Shown here: piece by piece, positions 7,281 through 15,214 of the stretch
Layout: each line of letters starts with the position of its first letter
How positions within the stretch are numbered: position 1 is the stretch's first letter
Assembly: GCA_030535235.1 (NCBI GenBank)
Contig: JAUNCL010000016.1
Span: 1 to 52,463 of the forward strand
Length of the DNA stretch: 52,463 bases
Source: Bacillota bacterium
Lineage (GTDB): Bacteria > Bacillota > Clostridia > Oscillospirales > Oscillospiraceae
Direction of reading: 5' to 3'
Position numbers and translations under genes: made by a program
The notes under the pieces: model-generated
Seen by the model: only the letters and a program-made list of their open reading frames with translations
The model's database searches: none
Told to the model about the DNA's origin: nothing

Positions 7281-9290
7281 TTACGCGCCGGCCTTGGCGT
7301 GGAGGGAATATTCTGCCTCAATGCACTGGTTGGCCTTCCTGATCAGAACTGCGATAACAGAGACAACAATAATGACAAAGATCAAACCGGGAACAAAGCC
7401 GGCGGCCAGACTGCCGGTGGTGATCAGCGTGCCGATCTGGTTCACCAGGAAGGCCACGATATACCCGGTGGAGAACTGCAGGCAGATCCCGCCCAGCAGC
7501 CACTTCTTATCCTTGATCTCAGAATTCATGGCGCCCATGGCCGCGAAGCAGGGCGGGGTAAAGAGGTTGAACATCAGATAGGCCAGAGCCGTCACAGAGG
7601 ACAGACCAAACAGGGTTGCCACTTCGTTGGAGCCGCCCACCAGCGCCAATTCTTCTGTGTCAATGAAGTTCGTCACGCCATAGACCACAGCCAGGGTGCC
7701 GACCACGTTCTCCTTGGCGATAAAGCCGGTGACTGCTGCAGCGGCCAGCTGCCACACGCCGAAGCCCAGAGGGATCATGAGGACAGAGATGGGGGAAGCG
7801 ATGGAGGCCAGGATGGAGGTGTGCTCCATGCCCTCTTCCACCAGCTCAAAGCTCAAGTTGAAGGACTGCATGATCTGGACCACGGTGTTGCAGATCAGGA
7901 TGATGGTACCGGCCTTGATGATATAGGCCTTGCCCCGGGCGCACATGGAGAGGAAGGCCCGCTTCAGACTGGGGCGCTTGTACTCCGGCAGCTCCATGAG
8001 GAAGAAGGACTTTCTGTTCTTGTGGCCTGCGATCTTGTTGACCAGCAGCGCCCCCAGGAAGATCAAAAGGATCCCTACGAAATACATCAGGGTGCCAACC
8101 CAGGAGGCATCCCCGAAAAATACACCGGCAAAGAGAGCGATCACCGGCAGCTTGGCGCCACAGGGCATAAAGGGGGTCAGCATGGCCGTGGCTCTGCGCT
8201 CCCGCTCGTTGCGGATGGTGCGGCAGGCCATAACGCCGGGGATGGCGCAGCCGGTGCCGATGACAAAGGGAATGACTGACTTACCGGACAAACCGACCTT
8301 CTTGAAGATGGGATCCAGCACCACAGAGACCCGGGCCATATAGCCGCAGTCCTCCAGCAGGGCGATCAGGAAGTACATGACCATCACCAAAGGCAGGAAT
8401 CCAATGACCGCCCCGACGCCGCCGATGATGCCGTCCACCAGCAGAGCCTGCAGCAGGGGAGAGCTGTTCTCCACCAACCCGGCCACCCAGCCCTGGAAGG
8501 ACTCGATCAATGCGACGAGCCAGTCGGCGATCCAGGGGCCTACGGTGGACTGGGAAATGTCAAACACCAAAAACATGACCACGGCAAACACGCCGATGCC
8601 GAGAATCTTGTTGGTCAGGATCCTATCTACCGCATCCTGTTTATTGCGCTCTCTGGTCTGGACTTTTCGGGTCTCCACGGCGGAAACAATTTGATTGGTG
8701 AAAGCAAACCGCTTTCTGTCAGCCTCCTCTACCTGGGCCTTGTCGGTCAGGTCGATATCGGCCTGTACATAGGGGGCTTTCTGCCGGGAGCCGTTCTTGC
8801 CCACGGCTGCCCGGACCAGTTCGGACAGCCCGTTATCTTTTGCGGCGGTGGAGATCGTCTTGATAACGGGGCAGCCCAGCTTTTCAGACAGAAGGGCCGC
8901 ATCGATCCGGTTTTCCTTTTTGTCGTTGATGTCGCTCTTGTTCAGGGCTACCACCACAGGAATACCAAGCTCCAGAAGCTGTGTGGTGAAGAAAAGGCTC
9001 CTGCTCAGGTTGGTGGCGTCCACGATGTTGATGATAACATCGGGATTTTCGTGCTTCACATAACTGCTGGTGATGGATTCCTCCGAGGTAAACGGGGACA
9101 TGGAATAGGCCCCCGGAAGGTCCACCGCAATCAGGTCCTCCGCTGCGGAGCAGAAGCCTTTCTTAATGGGGCTCTCTTTCTTTTCCACGGTGACGCCGGC
9201 CCAGTTTCCCACCCGCTCGTTTCGGCCGGTGAGAGCATTGTACATGGTGGTTTTACCGCTGTTTGGATTGCCTGCTAAAGCGATTCTCAT
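7281..9290 (-). CDS. feoB: ferrous iron transporter FeoB
   Basis: 669 residues. The N-terminal G domain has G1 GNPNSGKTT (residues 7-15), G3 DLPGAYS and G4 NKSD. A helical spacer leads to a membrane domain of about 8-9 helices from around residue 230, with the conserved GxG/FeoB core segments (VIPFVIGTGCAIPGVMACR, and the MPCGAKLPV motif with its Cys). It imports Fe(II) across the cytoplasmic membrane with nucleotide hydrolysis. It is shorter than enteric FeoB (about 770) but usual for clostridial forms. It lies between feoA (112 bp upstream) and the Cys-rich protein gene. Start at 9290 follows AGGAGGG. Confidence 0.97.
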   Translation of the reverse strand: MRIALAGNPNSGKTTMYNALTGRNERVGNWAGVTVEKKESPIKKGFCSAAEDLIAVDLPGAYSMSPFTSEESITSSYVKHENPDVIINIVDATNLSRSLFFTTQLLELGIPVVVALNKSDINDKKENRIDAALLSEKLGCPVIKTISTAAKDNGLSELVRAAVGKNGSRQKAPYVQADIDLTDKAQVEEADRKRFAFTNQIVSAVETRKVQTRERNKQDAVDRILTNKILGIGVFAVVMFLVFDISQSTVGPWIADWLVALIESFQGWVAGLVENSSPLLQALLVDGIIGGVGAVIGFLPLVMVMYFLIALLEDCGYMARVSVVLDPIFKKVGLSGKSVIPFVIGTGCAIPGVMACRTIRNERERRATAMLTPFMPCGAKLPVIALFAGVFFGDASWVGTLMYFVGILLIFLGALLVNKIAGHKNRKSFFLMELPEYKRPSLKRAFLSMCARGKAYIIKAGTIILICNTVVQIMQSFNLSFELVEEGMEHTSILASIASPISVLMIPLGFGVWQLAAAAVTGFIAKENVVGTLAVVYGVTNFIDTEELALVGGSNEVATLFGLSSVTALAYLMFNLFTPPCFAAMGAMNSEIKDKKWLLGGICLQFSTGYIVAFLVNQIGTLITTGSLAAGFVPGLIFVIIVVSVIAVLIRKANQCIEAEYSLHAKAGA

Positions 9291-9318
9291 CTCGATCCCT
9301 CCTGTTTTGTGTTTCTTT

Positions 9319-9404
9319 CCGGATTAACAACTCCGGCGCAGTAAGCAGAGGCTAACCGTCGGGTAAAAGATATGTGGTGATCTCTCACCACGTCGCATCT
9401 GCTT
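9319..9404 (-). other. structured feoA-feoB intercistronic RNA
   Basis: In the feoA-to-feoB direction the gap holds an outer pairing AAGCAGA/TCTGCTT (9398-9404 with 9343-9349), an inner perfect hairpin GTGGTGA-GAGA-TCACCAC (9374-9391), and a separate hairpin CCGGA/TCCGG (9319-9336) just before the feoB ribosome site. Three stacked structures in 112 bp are more than chance usually gives. It may set the feoA:feoB ratio or guard an mRNA end. Confidence 0.5.
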
Positions 9405-9618
9405 ATGAAATTACGATAGCCGCCGCCAGCTGGCGGTCTATGGTGTATCTGCCGTCCTTGATGGAGACGATGCAGCCACCCTTCAGGTGTCGGATCACGG
9501 TGACAGACTCCCCACTGTAGCAGCCCAGAGAAAACAGAAAGGCGTCCATTTCCTCGTCGTCTGTGAGGATCTCCCGGATGATATAGGCCTGGCCGGCCTG
9601 GGCTTGCGTCAAATTCAT
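9403..9618 (-). CDS. feoA: FeoA-type small SH3-like protein
   Basis: 71 residues with the FeoA fold: LTQAQAGQAYIIREI start, a GCYSGESVTVIRHLKGG core and DGRYTIDRQLAAAI end. FeoA partners FeoB at its cytosolic face in Fe(II) uptake. I use the ATG at 9618, which follows GGAGGAA at normal spacing; a longer start at 9651 would lie on top of the operator. First gene of the operon. Confidence 0.9.
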   Translation of the reverse strand: MNLTQAQAGQAYIIREILTDDEEMDAFLFSLGCYSGESVTVIRHLKGGCIVSIKDGRYTIDRQLAAAIVIS

Positions 9619-9643
9619 GGTTCCTCCCACGTTTCGTACATTT

Positions 9644-9705
9644 GTTAGCATTTGCTAACTCTTGGTTTCGATGGCGATATTATCACAGAACTTTGGATCT
9701 GTCAA
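9644..9705 (-). promoter_or_regulatory. feo promoter and DtxR-like operator
   Basis: On the minus strand TTGACA (9700-9705), a 17-bp spacer and TAATAT (9677-9682) form a strong promoter. Downstream of the start point lies GTTAGCATTTGCTAAC (9644-9659), two 7-bp arms around two bases. It resembles the TTAG..CTAA core of DtxR/IdeR operators. Binding there by the nearby DtxR-type regulator would block transcription when iron is plentiful. Confidence 0.75.
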
Positions 9706-9747
9706 GAGACAATTTTCGGGTTTTCTTGTGTTTTTTTCGATTGCCCC

Positions 9748-9778
9748 TTGACTTTGACGCGACGTCAACTGGTATGAT
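9748..9778 (+). promoter_or_regulatory. MerR-type promoter with 19-bp spacer and operator
   Basis: TTGACT (9748-9753) and TATGAT (9773-9778) are 19 bp apart, the overlong spacing used by MerR-family activators. The spacer holds a perfect inverted repeat, TTGACG-CGA-CGTCAA (9754-9768). The MerR-type gene starts 23 bp after the -10, so it is probably autoregulated. Confidence 0.8.
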
Positions 9779-9801
9779 TGAGTCGAAAGGAGGGAGATGA
9801 G

Positions 9802-10560
9802 ATGGAATATTCCATTCATGCGCTGTCGAACCTGTCCGGTGTGACCACCCGCACGCTGCGCTGGTACGACAAGATCGGTTTGCTGAAACCCCGCCGGGTA
9901 GCGGAGAGCGGATACCGCTACTACGGCAGGGAGGAGGTAGACCGGCTTCAGGACATTCTCTTTTTTCGGGCCCTCGGGGTGGAGCTGGCCCAGATCAAGG
10001 CGTGTCTGGATGACCCTTCCTTTGTCCGGCTGGAGGCTTTGCGCCGGCACCTAACAGCACTGGAAGAGGAACGGACCCGGCTGGTCCGCATGATTCAATC
10101 AGTACAGGATACAATCCAAGCAGAAGAAAGGAACGAGATCATGAGCGACGAGAAGAAATTTGAAGCCTTCAAAAAGCAGGCTGTTGCAGAAAACGAAACG
10201 GCTTACGGCGAAGAGATCCGCCAAAAGTATGGGAACAAAGAGGTAGATGCGGCAAACAAGGCCGTCATGGGCCTGACCCAAGATCAGTACCGGGAGTGGA
10301 CAGAGCTGGGAACTGAGATCCGGCGCAAACTGGAGGAAGCGGTCCGCGCCGGGATCACCCCCGACAGCCAGGAGGGAAAGTCCATCACCGGGCTGCACAA
10401 GCGTTGGCTGACCCTCTCCGGCACGGCCTATGACCCGAAGAAACACAGAGGCATTGCGGAGCTGTATGTGGCAGACCCCCGGTTTACCGCCTACTATGAT
10501 CAAAATATTCCCGGCTGCGCCCAATTTTTGCGGGACGCTGTGCAGCACTGGGCAGAGTGA
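9802..10560 (+). CDS. MerR-family regulator with TipAS-like ligand domain
   Basis: 252 residues. An N-terminal MerR winged helix (SNLSGVTTRTLRWYDKIGLL, then SGYRYYG) leads through a dimerisation coiled coil (about 75-110) to a helical C-terminal domain of the TipAS type (from about 125; contains LHKRWLTLSGTAYDPKKHRGIAELYVADPRF split over the domain). TipA proteins bind thiopeptides or other drugs and switch on the promoter. Start at ATG 9802 follows AAAGGAGGG. No drug pump is adjacent, so its targets besides itself are unknown. Confidence 0.9.
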   Translation: MEYSIHALSNLSGVTTRTLRWYDKIGLLKPRRVAESGYRYYGREEVDRLQDILFFRALGVELAQIKACLDDPSFVRLEALRRHLTALEEERTRLVRMIQSVQDTIQAEERNEIMSDEKKFEAFKKQAVAENETAYGEEIRQKYGNKEVDAANKAVMGLTQDQYREWTELGTEIRRKLEEAVRAGITPDSQEGKSITGLHKRWLTLSGTAYDPKKHRGIAELYVADPRFTAYYDQNIPGCAQFLRDAVQHWAE

Positions 10561-10568
10561 CCCTTCCA

Positions 10569-10604
10569 AATCTCCCCTGGTTTTTCGCCAGGGGAGATTT
10601 TCTT
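10569..10604 (+). terminator. terminator after the MerR-family gene
   Basis: AATCTCCCCTGG (10569-10580) pairs perfectly with CCAGGGGAGATT (10588-10599), then TTCTT. Confidence 0.85.
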
Positions 10605-10631
10605 GAAATCCACTGCGTTTGGGGGTATAAT
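10603..10631 (+). promoter_or_regulatory. promoter of the murD-ligA run
   Basis: TTGAAA (10603-10608), 17 bp and TATAAT (10626-10631). The leader to murD is about 95 nt. It directly follows the upstream terminator. Confidence 0.75.
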
Positions 10632-10730
10632 AAATTGCTATTTTGTATGCTGCTGTCAGGACAATCTCGGTTCGACGGCAAAAGGGAACCTTCGCAATCA
10701 CTTGCGTTTACATGATAGGAGGAAGGGCGT

Positions 10731-12119
10731 ATGGCCATCACATTGCAAGAATATCTGGATTCCCTCCAGGGAAAACGGGTCGCCGTCATCGGCATTGGGG
10801 TCTCCAACACCCCACTGATCAAGACCCTGCTGAATGCGGGGATCTCCGTCACCGCCTGCGACAAGGCGTCGCGAGAGAATTTCGGGCCTTTGGCAGAAGA
10901 ATTGGAAGGTCTGGGTGCGGAGCTCCATCTGGGGGAGACCTACCTGGACGGTCTGGATCAGGACGTCATTTTCCGCTCCCCCGGCATTCGCCCGGATATC
11001 CCACCCTTCCTGGCGGCCATGGAAAAGGGCAGCGTTCTGACCTCTGAAATGGAAGTCTTCTTTAAGGTCTGCCCCTGTAAGATCATTGCCGTCACCGGCA
11101 GCGACGGGAAAACCACCACCACCACCCTGATCTCCGAGATGCTGAAGAATGCCGGCTACACTGTCCACTTGGGAGGCAACATCGGCAAGCCCCTGCTGTC
11201 CGAGGCAGGCCAGATGAAGAAGGAGGATGTGGCGGTGCTGGAGCTGTCCTCCTTCCAGCTGATGACCCTGCACGACAGCCCGGATATCGCTGTCTTCACC
11301 AACCTGTCTCCCAACCACCTGGATATCCACAAATCCATGGAGGAGTACGCCCAGGCCAAGGAGAACATCTTCTCCCACCAGAGCGGAGATGGCATCGCCA
11401 TCTTCAACCGGGACAATGAATTGACCAACGAAATGGCTGGCCGGGCCCCCGGCAAGGTCCTGCAGTTCAGCCGCCGCCAGAGCCTGGAGAACGGCGTCTT
11501 TGTGGAAAATGACAGGATCGTGGTGGCCCAGAACGGACAGCGCCGGGAGCTCTTTGACCCCGAGCGCATCCTGATCCCCGGCCTGCACAACGTGGAGAAC
11601 TACCTGGCCGCCATCGCTGCCGTCCAGGGAATGGTCTCTGATGAGGTGATCCTCCATACTGCCGAAACCTTCCCCGGCGTGGAGCACCGCATTGAGCTGG
11701 TCCGCACCCTCCGGGGCGTGCGGTACTATAACGACTCCATTGCCTCCAGCCCCACCCGCACCATTGCCGGCCTGCGCTCTTTTAAGCAAAAAGTCATTCT
11801 CATCGCCGGCGGTTATGACAAAAAGATTCCCTTTGACATTCTGGGTAAGGAGGTCCAGGACCGGGTCAAGACCCTGGTTCTCACCGGCCACACGGCAGAT
11901 AAAATCTATGATGCCGTTGTGACCTGTGAGGGCTATCAGGAGGGCCACCCCAACATCATTCGTAAGGATGATTTCAAGAACGCTGTCGTAGCCGCTCACA
12001 AGGCAGCAGAGGAAGGGGATGTGGTCATCCTGTCTCCCGCCTGCGCCTCCTTCGACCACTTCAAGAACTTTGCCCAGCGCGGTCAGATCTTCAAGCAGAT
12101 CGTAAACGAACTGCAGTAA
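10731..12119 (+). CDS. murD: UDP-N-acetylmuramoyl-L-alanine:D-glutamate ligase
   Basis: 462 residues. Adds D-glutamate to UDP-MurNAc-L-Ala in cytosolic peptidoglycan precursor synthesis. The N-terminal Rossmann-like domain binds the UDP part (VAVIGIGVSN), the central ATPase domain has AVTGSDGKTTTTTL (P-loop, about 120-130) and the ELSSFQL and NLSPNHLDIH boxes, and the C-terminal domain carries YNDSIASSPTRT, all MurD-type. Length is usual. It lies apart from the main dcw cluster and heads a same-strand run with three peptidase genes, the first of them 11 bp downstream. Confidence 0.95.
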   Translation: MAITLQEYLDSLQGKRVAVIGIGVSNTPLIKTLLNAGISVTACDKASRENFGPLAEELEGLGAELHLGETYLDGLDQDVIFRSPGIRPDIPPFLAAMEKGSVLTSEMEVFFKVCPCKIIAVTGSDGKTTTTTLISEMLKNAGYTVHLGGNIGKPLLSEAGQMKKEDVAVLELSSFQLMTLHDSPDIAVFTNLSPNHLDIHKSMEEYAQAKENIFSHQSGDGIAIFNRDNELTNEMAGRAPGKVLQFSRRQSLENGVFVENDRIVVAQNGQRRELFDPERILIPGLHNVENYLAAIAAVQGMVSDEVILHTAETFPGVEHRIELVRTLRGVRYYNDSIASSPTRTIAGLRSFKQKVILIAGGYDKKIPFDILGKEVQDRVKTLVLTGHTADKIYDAVVTCEGYQEGHPNIIRKDDFKNAVVAAHKAAEEGDVVILSPACASFDHFKNFAQRGQIFKQIVNELQ

Positions 12120-12130
12120 GGAGAGCGGAT

Positions 12131-13171
12131 ATGGATATTCACGCAAGTTTGACCGCTCTGTGCCTGGAATCCGGCCCTTCCGGCAGGGAGGGGGAGGTCG
12201 CCAGGAAGGCTGCAGACCTCCTTCGCCCTCTGGTGGATGAGGTTTGGACGGACCGATTCGGAAACGTGGTGGGCCTTCGCCGGTGTGGGAAACCGAAGGC
12301 CAAACGCGTGGTGCTGGATGCCCACCTGGACGAGGTGGGACTGCTGATCACCGGCTCGGAGGATGGTTTTTTGCGGTTTCGCTCGGTGGGGGGCGTCGAT
12401 CCCCGGATGCTGCCCAACCGGGAGGTCACCCTCCTGACGGACCCGCCCACCTTTGGATTGGTGGCTGTCCTGCCTCCCCATGTGCAGAAGGCAGGGGATT
12501 CCGACAAGAGCATCCCTCTGTCCGACCTGTATATCGACGCAGGGCTGACCCAGGAGGAAGGGGAGAAGCTCGTTGGGACCTTTGCCGTGCCCAGAGGCTC
12601 TCTCCGAGCCCATCTGAACCAGGTGGTCAGCGCCAAGGCCCTGGACGACCGGGCGGGTTTTGTGACCCTGCTGCGGACCGCCGAGCTGTTAAAGGAAACA
12701 AAACTGGACGTAGACCTGTATCTCATGGGCAGCAGCCGGGAGGAGACCAACGGCGGCGGTGCTCTGGTGGGCGCTTTCGCCCTCCGGCCCCACTGTTTCG
12801 TTGCCGTGGATGTGACCCATGCCCGCACCCCCGATGGCCCCAAGGAGGAGACCTTCCCGGCGGGAAAGGGTCCCACCATCGGCATCGGGCCCAACATCGC
12901 CCGCTGGATGAGCGACCGCTTTCTTGCCAAAGCTAAGGACCTGGACCTCTCCTGGTCCCCGGAGGTCATGGCAGGGAATACCGGCACCAACGCCTGGCGG
13001 GTTCAGACTGCCCGGGAGGGGATCGCCACCGCAGTTCTCTCCCTGCCCCTGAAATACATGCACAGTCCCGTAGAGACCCTGGATCTTACGGACCTGGAGG
13101 CTTCGGCCTCCCTGCTGGTAGCCTTCGTGAAAGATCTGGCCGCGGAAGGAGGGGAGTTCCTTGTTGATTGA
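12131..13171 (+). CDS. M42-family aminopeptidase, first of three
   Basis: 346 residues, a cytosolic metallo-aminopeptidase of the M42 (glutamyl aminopeptidase/endoglucanase M) family. Metal ligands and catalytic residues are in place: His and Asp in LDAHLDEVG, the bridging Asp in ALDDRAG, the Glu pair in SSREETNGGG, Asp in AVDVTHA and His in YMHSPVETL. These enzymes form large tetrahedral complexes and trim peptides. Starts 11 bp after murD with GGAGAG; its end overlaps the next gene by 11 bp. Of the three copies it is the most diverged (DEVG kept, but VQEE replaced by SREE). Confidence 0.92.
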   Translation: MDIHASLTALCLESGPSGREGEVARKAADLLRPLVDEVWTDRFGNVVGLRRCGKPKAKRVVLDAHLDEVGLLITGSEDGFLRFRSVGGVDPRMLPNREVTLLTDPPTFGLVAVLPPHVQKAGDSDKSIPLSDLYIDAGLTQEEGEKLVGTFAVPRGSLRAHLNQVVSAKALDDRAGFVTLLRTAELLKETKLDVDLYLMGSSREETNGGGALVGAFALRPHCFVAVDVTHARTPDGPKEETFPAGKGPTIGIGPNIARWMSDRFLAKAKDLDLSWSPEVMAGNTGTNAWRVQTAREGIATAVLSLPLKYMHSPVETLDLTDLEASASLLVAFVKDLAAEGGEFLVD

Positions 13172-14186
13172 TACCTTGAAAGAACTCTGCGCCCTGCCCG
13201 GCGTGTCCAGCTGGGAGGATGCCGTGCGGGACTATATCCGGAAACACGCGGCTCCCTACGCAGACAGCATCCGTGTGGATGTGATGGGGAACCTGATCGT
13301 TGAGAAAAAGGGCCGTATCCCCGGCAGCAAAAAGGTAATGCTGGCCGCCCACATGGACGAGGTCGGTCTCATGGTCCACACCATCACCGAGGAGGGCTAT
13401 CTGAAGTTCAGCACCGTGGGGGGCATTGACCGCCGCGTCCTCATTGGAAAGCGCGTATTGGTAGGGGAGCAGCAGCTTCCCGGTGTGATTGGCCTGAAAG
13501 CCTATCACCTGACCGGCGCGGAGGAGGAAAAGAAGGTTCCGAAGCTGAAAGAGTTCTACATTGACATCGGAGCCAAGGATGGGGAAGAGGCCAGAAACTA
13601 TGTTTCTCCCGGTGATGTGGCCGTCTTTGACTCTGACCTTGTGGAGTTCGGTCACGGACTGCTCAAAGCCAAGGCCATCGATGACCGGATCGGCTGCGCT
13701 GTTATGGTGGAGCTTCTCAAGGAAGACCTTCCCATGGACTGCACCTTTGCCTTTACCGTGCAGGAGGAGGTAGGCACCCGGGGGGCCTTTGGCGCGGCTT
13801 TCTCTGTGACCCCGGACATTGCCCTGGTGTTGGAGGGGACCACAGCCGCCGACCTGCCCGGCATGGAGGAGCATCAAAAGGTCTGCTCCCCCGGGAAAGG
13901 CCCGGTGATTCCCTTCATGGATGGCGCTACCGTCTATGACCGGGAGCTGTTTGAGCTGCTCCGCTCCCTGGCGGAAACCCACCGGATCCCCTGGCAGACC
14001 AAGGAGTACATTTCCGGCGGGACCGATGCCGGAGCCATCCAGCGCAGCAAGGAGGGAGTCCGGGTGGCCGCCATTTCCGCCGCCGTGCGATATCTGCACA
14101 CGCCGTCCAGTGTGGCATCTTTGGAGGACTGCCGCCAGATCCTGACCCTGGCCCGGCTGTTTTTGAACGCCCTTTCCACCCTGTAA
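13161..14186 (+). CDS. M42-family aminopeptidase, second of three
   Basis: 341 residues starting at TTG 13161, overlapping the stop of the previous gene; GGAGGGGAG precedes it. Ligands: AAHMDEVGLM, AIDDRIGCA, VQEEVGTRGA, and a Glu (LVLEGTTAAD) where the first and third copies have Asp, then YLHTPSSVAS. The Glu at the metal site and the TTAADLPG loop fit the YsdC/FrvX-like branch. The set as a whole reads as a tandem duplication that has diverged, perhaps for different N-terminal residues. Confidence 0.92.
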   Translation: MLIDTLKELCALPGVSSWEDAVRDYIRKHAAPYADSIRVDVMGNLIVEKKGRIPGSKKVMLAAHMDEVGLMVHTITEEGYLKFSTVGGIDRRVLIGKRVLVGEQQLPGVIGLKAYHLTGAEEEKKVPKLKEFYIDIGAKDGEEARNYVSPGDVAVFDSDLVEFGHGLLKAKAIDDRIGCAVMVELLKEDLPMDCTFAFTVQEEVGTRGAFGAAFSVTPDIALVLEGTTAADLPGMEEHQKVCSPGKGPVIPFMDGATVYDRELFELLRSLAETHRIPWQTKEYISGGTDAGAIQRSKEGVRVAAISAAVRYLHTPSSVASLEDCRQILTLARLFLNALSTL

Positions 14187-14202
14187 AGAAGGAGAACCGT
14201 CA

Positions 14203-15192
14203 ATGGATTATTTGTCTGTGATTCAAATGCTGAATGTGTCCCATGGTCCGTCAGGGGATGAGCGGCAGATCGCTGCCACCATCCGGCGTCTGGCAGAGCC
14301 CTATGCCGATGACTGCCGGGTCGATACCATGGGGAACCTCATTGTCCATAAAAAGGGAAGCGGTCCAAAAGTGATGTTTGCCGCCCATATGGACTCCATC
14401 GGGCTGATCGTTACCCACATCGACAAGGACGGGTATCTGTCCTTTGGCAAGCTGGGAGGCATCCATCCCGATAGCATTTTACATACCCCCTTCCGCTTTC
14501 AGAACGGGGTCACTGGCGTGGTTGCCCTGCGCCAAAAGAAATCCCTGAAGGATGTAACCGTCAACGATCTCTATCTGGACATCGGCGCCAAGGACGAGGC
14601 CCACGCCCGCCGGCTGGTCCAGGTGGGGGACACGGCGGTTTCCCACATGCCCGCCTACATGCTGGAGTCCAGACTGGTTTCTCCCTATCTGGACAACCGC
14701 ATTTCCTGCGCAGCCATGCTGGAGGCCCTGAGTATGATCCGGACCCACACCAGCGACCTGTATTTTGTCTTTACCGTCCAGGAGGAGCTGGGTCTCCGGG
14801 GGAGCAAGCCCGCGGCTTACGCCATCGACCCCGACTATGGCATTGCGGTGGATGTGACCATCGGCCGGGAGATCGAGGATGACAAGAAGGGATCCTCCGT
14901 TCTGGGTGGCGGCGCGGCCATCAAGGTTATGGACAACTCCGTTATTTGCCACCCGAAAATGGTCGAAACCCTTGAAAATCTTGCACTATCAAGTAAAATC
15001 CCTTGTCAGCGAGATGTGATCACAGGGGGTGGAACCGACGCCGGTTCTATTCATCTGACGCGGGATGGTGTGGTCACGGGGGGCATCTCCATTCCCTGCC
15101 GCTATATCCACTCTCCCGTGGAGATGGTAGAGAAATCTGACGTTACCGCAGCGGCCCGCCTCATCGCAGCTTTCGCCACAAAAAATCTATAA
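14203..15192 (+). CDS. M42-family aminopeptidase, third of three
   Basis: 329 residues. Ligands: AAHMDSIGL (Ser after Asp), YLDNRISCA (Asn in place of the second Asp of the DDR motif, the ligand Asp kept), VQEELGLRGS with the catalytic Glu, AVDVTIG and YIHSPVEM. ATG 14203 follows AAGGAGAA, 16 bp after the second copy. All three share the same gene direction and close spacing, so they are likely cotranscribed and may assemble into mixed complexes; that last point is inference. Confidence 0.92.
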   Translation: MDYLSVIQMLNVSHGPSGDERQIAATIRRLAEPYADDCRVDTMGNLIVHKKGSGPKVMFAAHMDSIGLIVTHIDKDGYLSFGKLGGIHPDSILHTPFRFQNGVTGVVALRQKKSLKDVTVNDLYLDIGAKDEAHARRLVQVGDTAVSHMPAYMLESRLVSPYLDNRISCAAMLEALSMIRTHTSDLYFVFTVQEELGLRGSKPAAYAIDPDYGIAVDVTIGREIEDDKKGSSVLGGGAAIKVMDNSVICHPKMVETLENLALSSKIPCQRDVITGGGTDAGSIHLTRDGVVTGGISIPCRYIHSPVEMVEKSDVTAAARLIAAFATKNL

Positions 15193-15214
15193 ACGACAAA
15201 GGATGTAATGTATT

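Noticed and set aside
7119-8279. Plus-strand frame of 386 codons opposite feoB
   Set aside because: Shadow of feoB; would also run through the Cys-rich protein gene and its terminator side.
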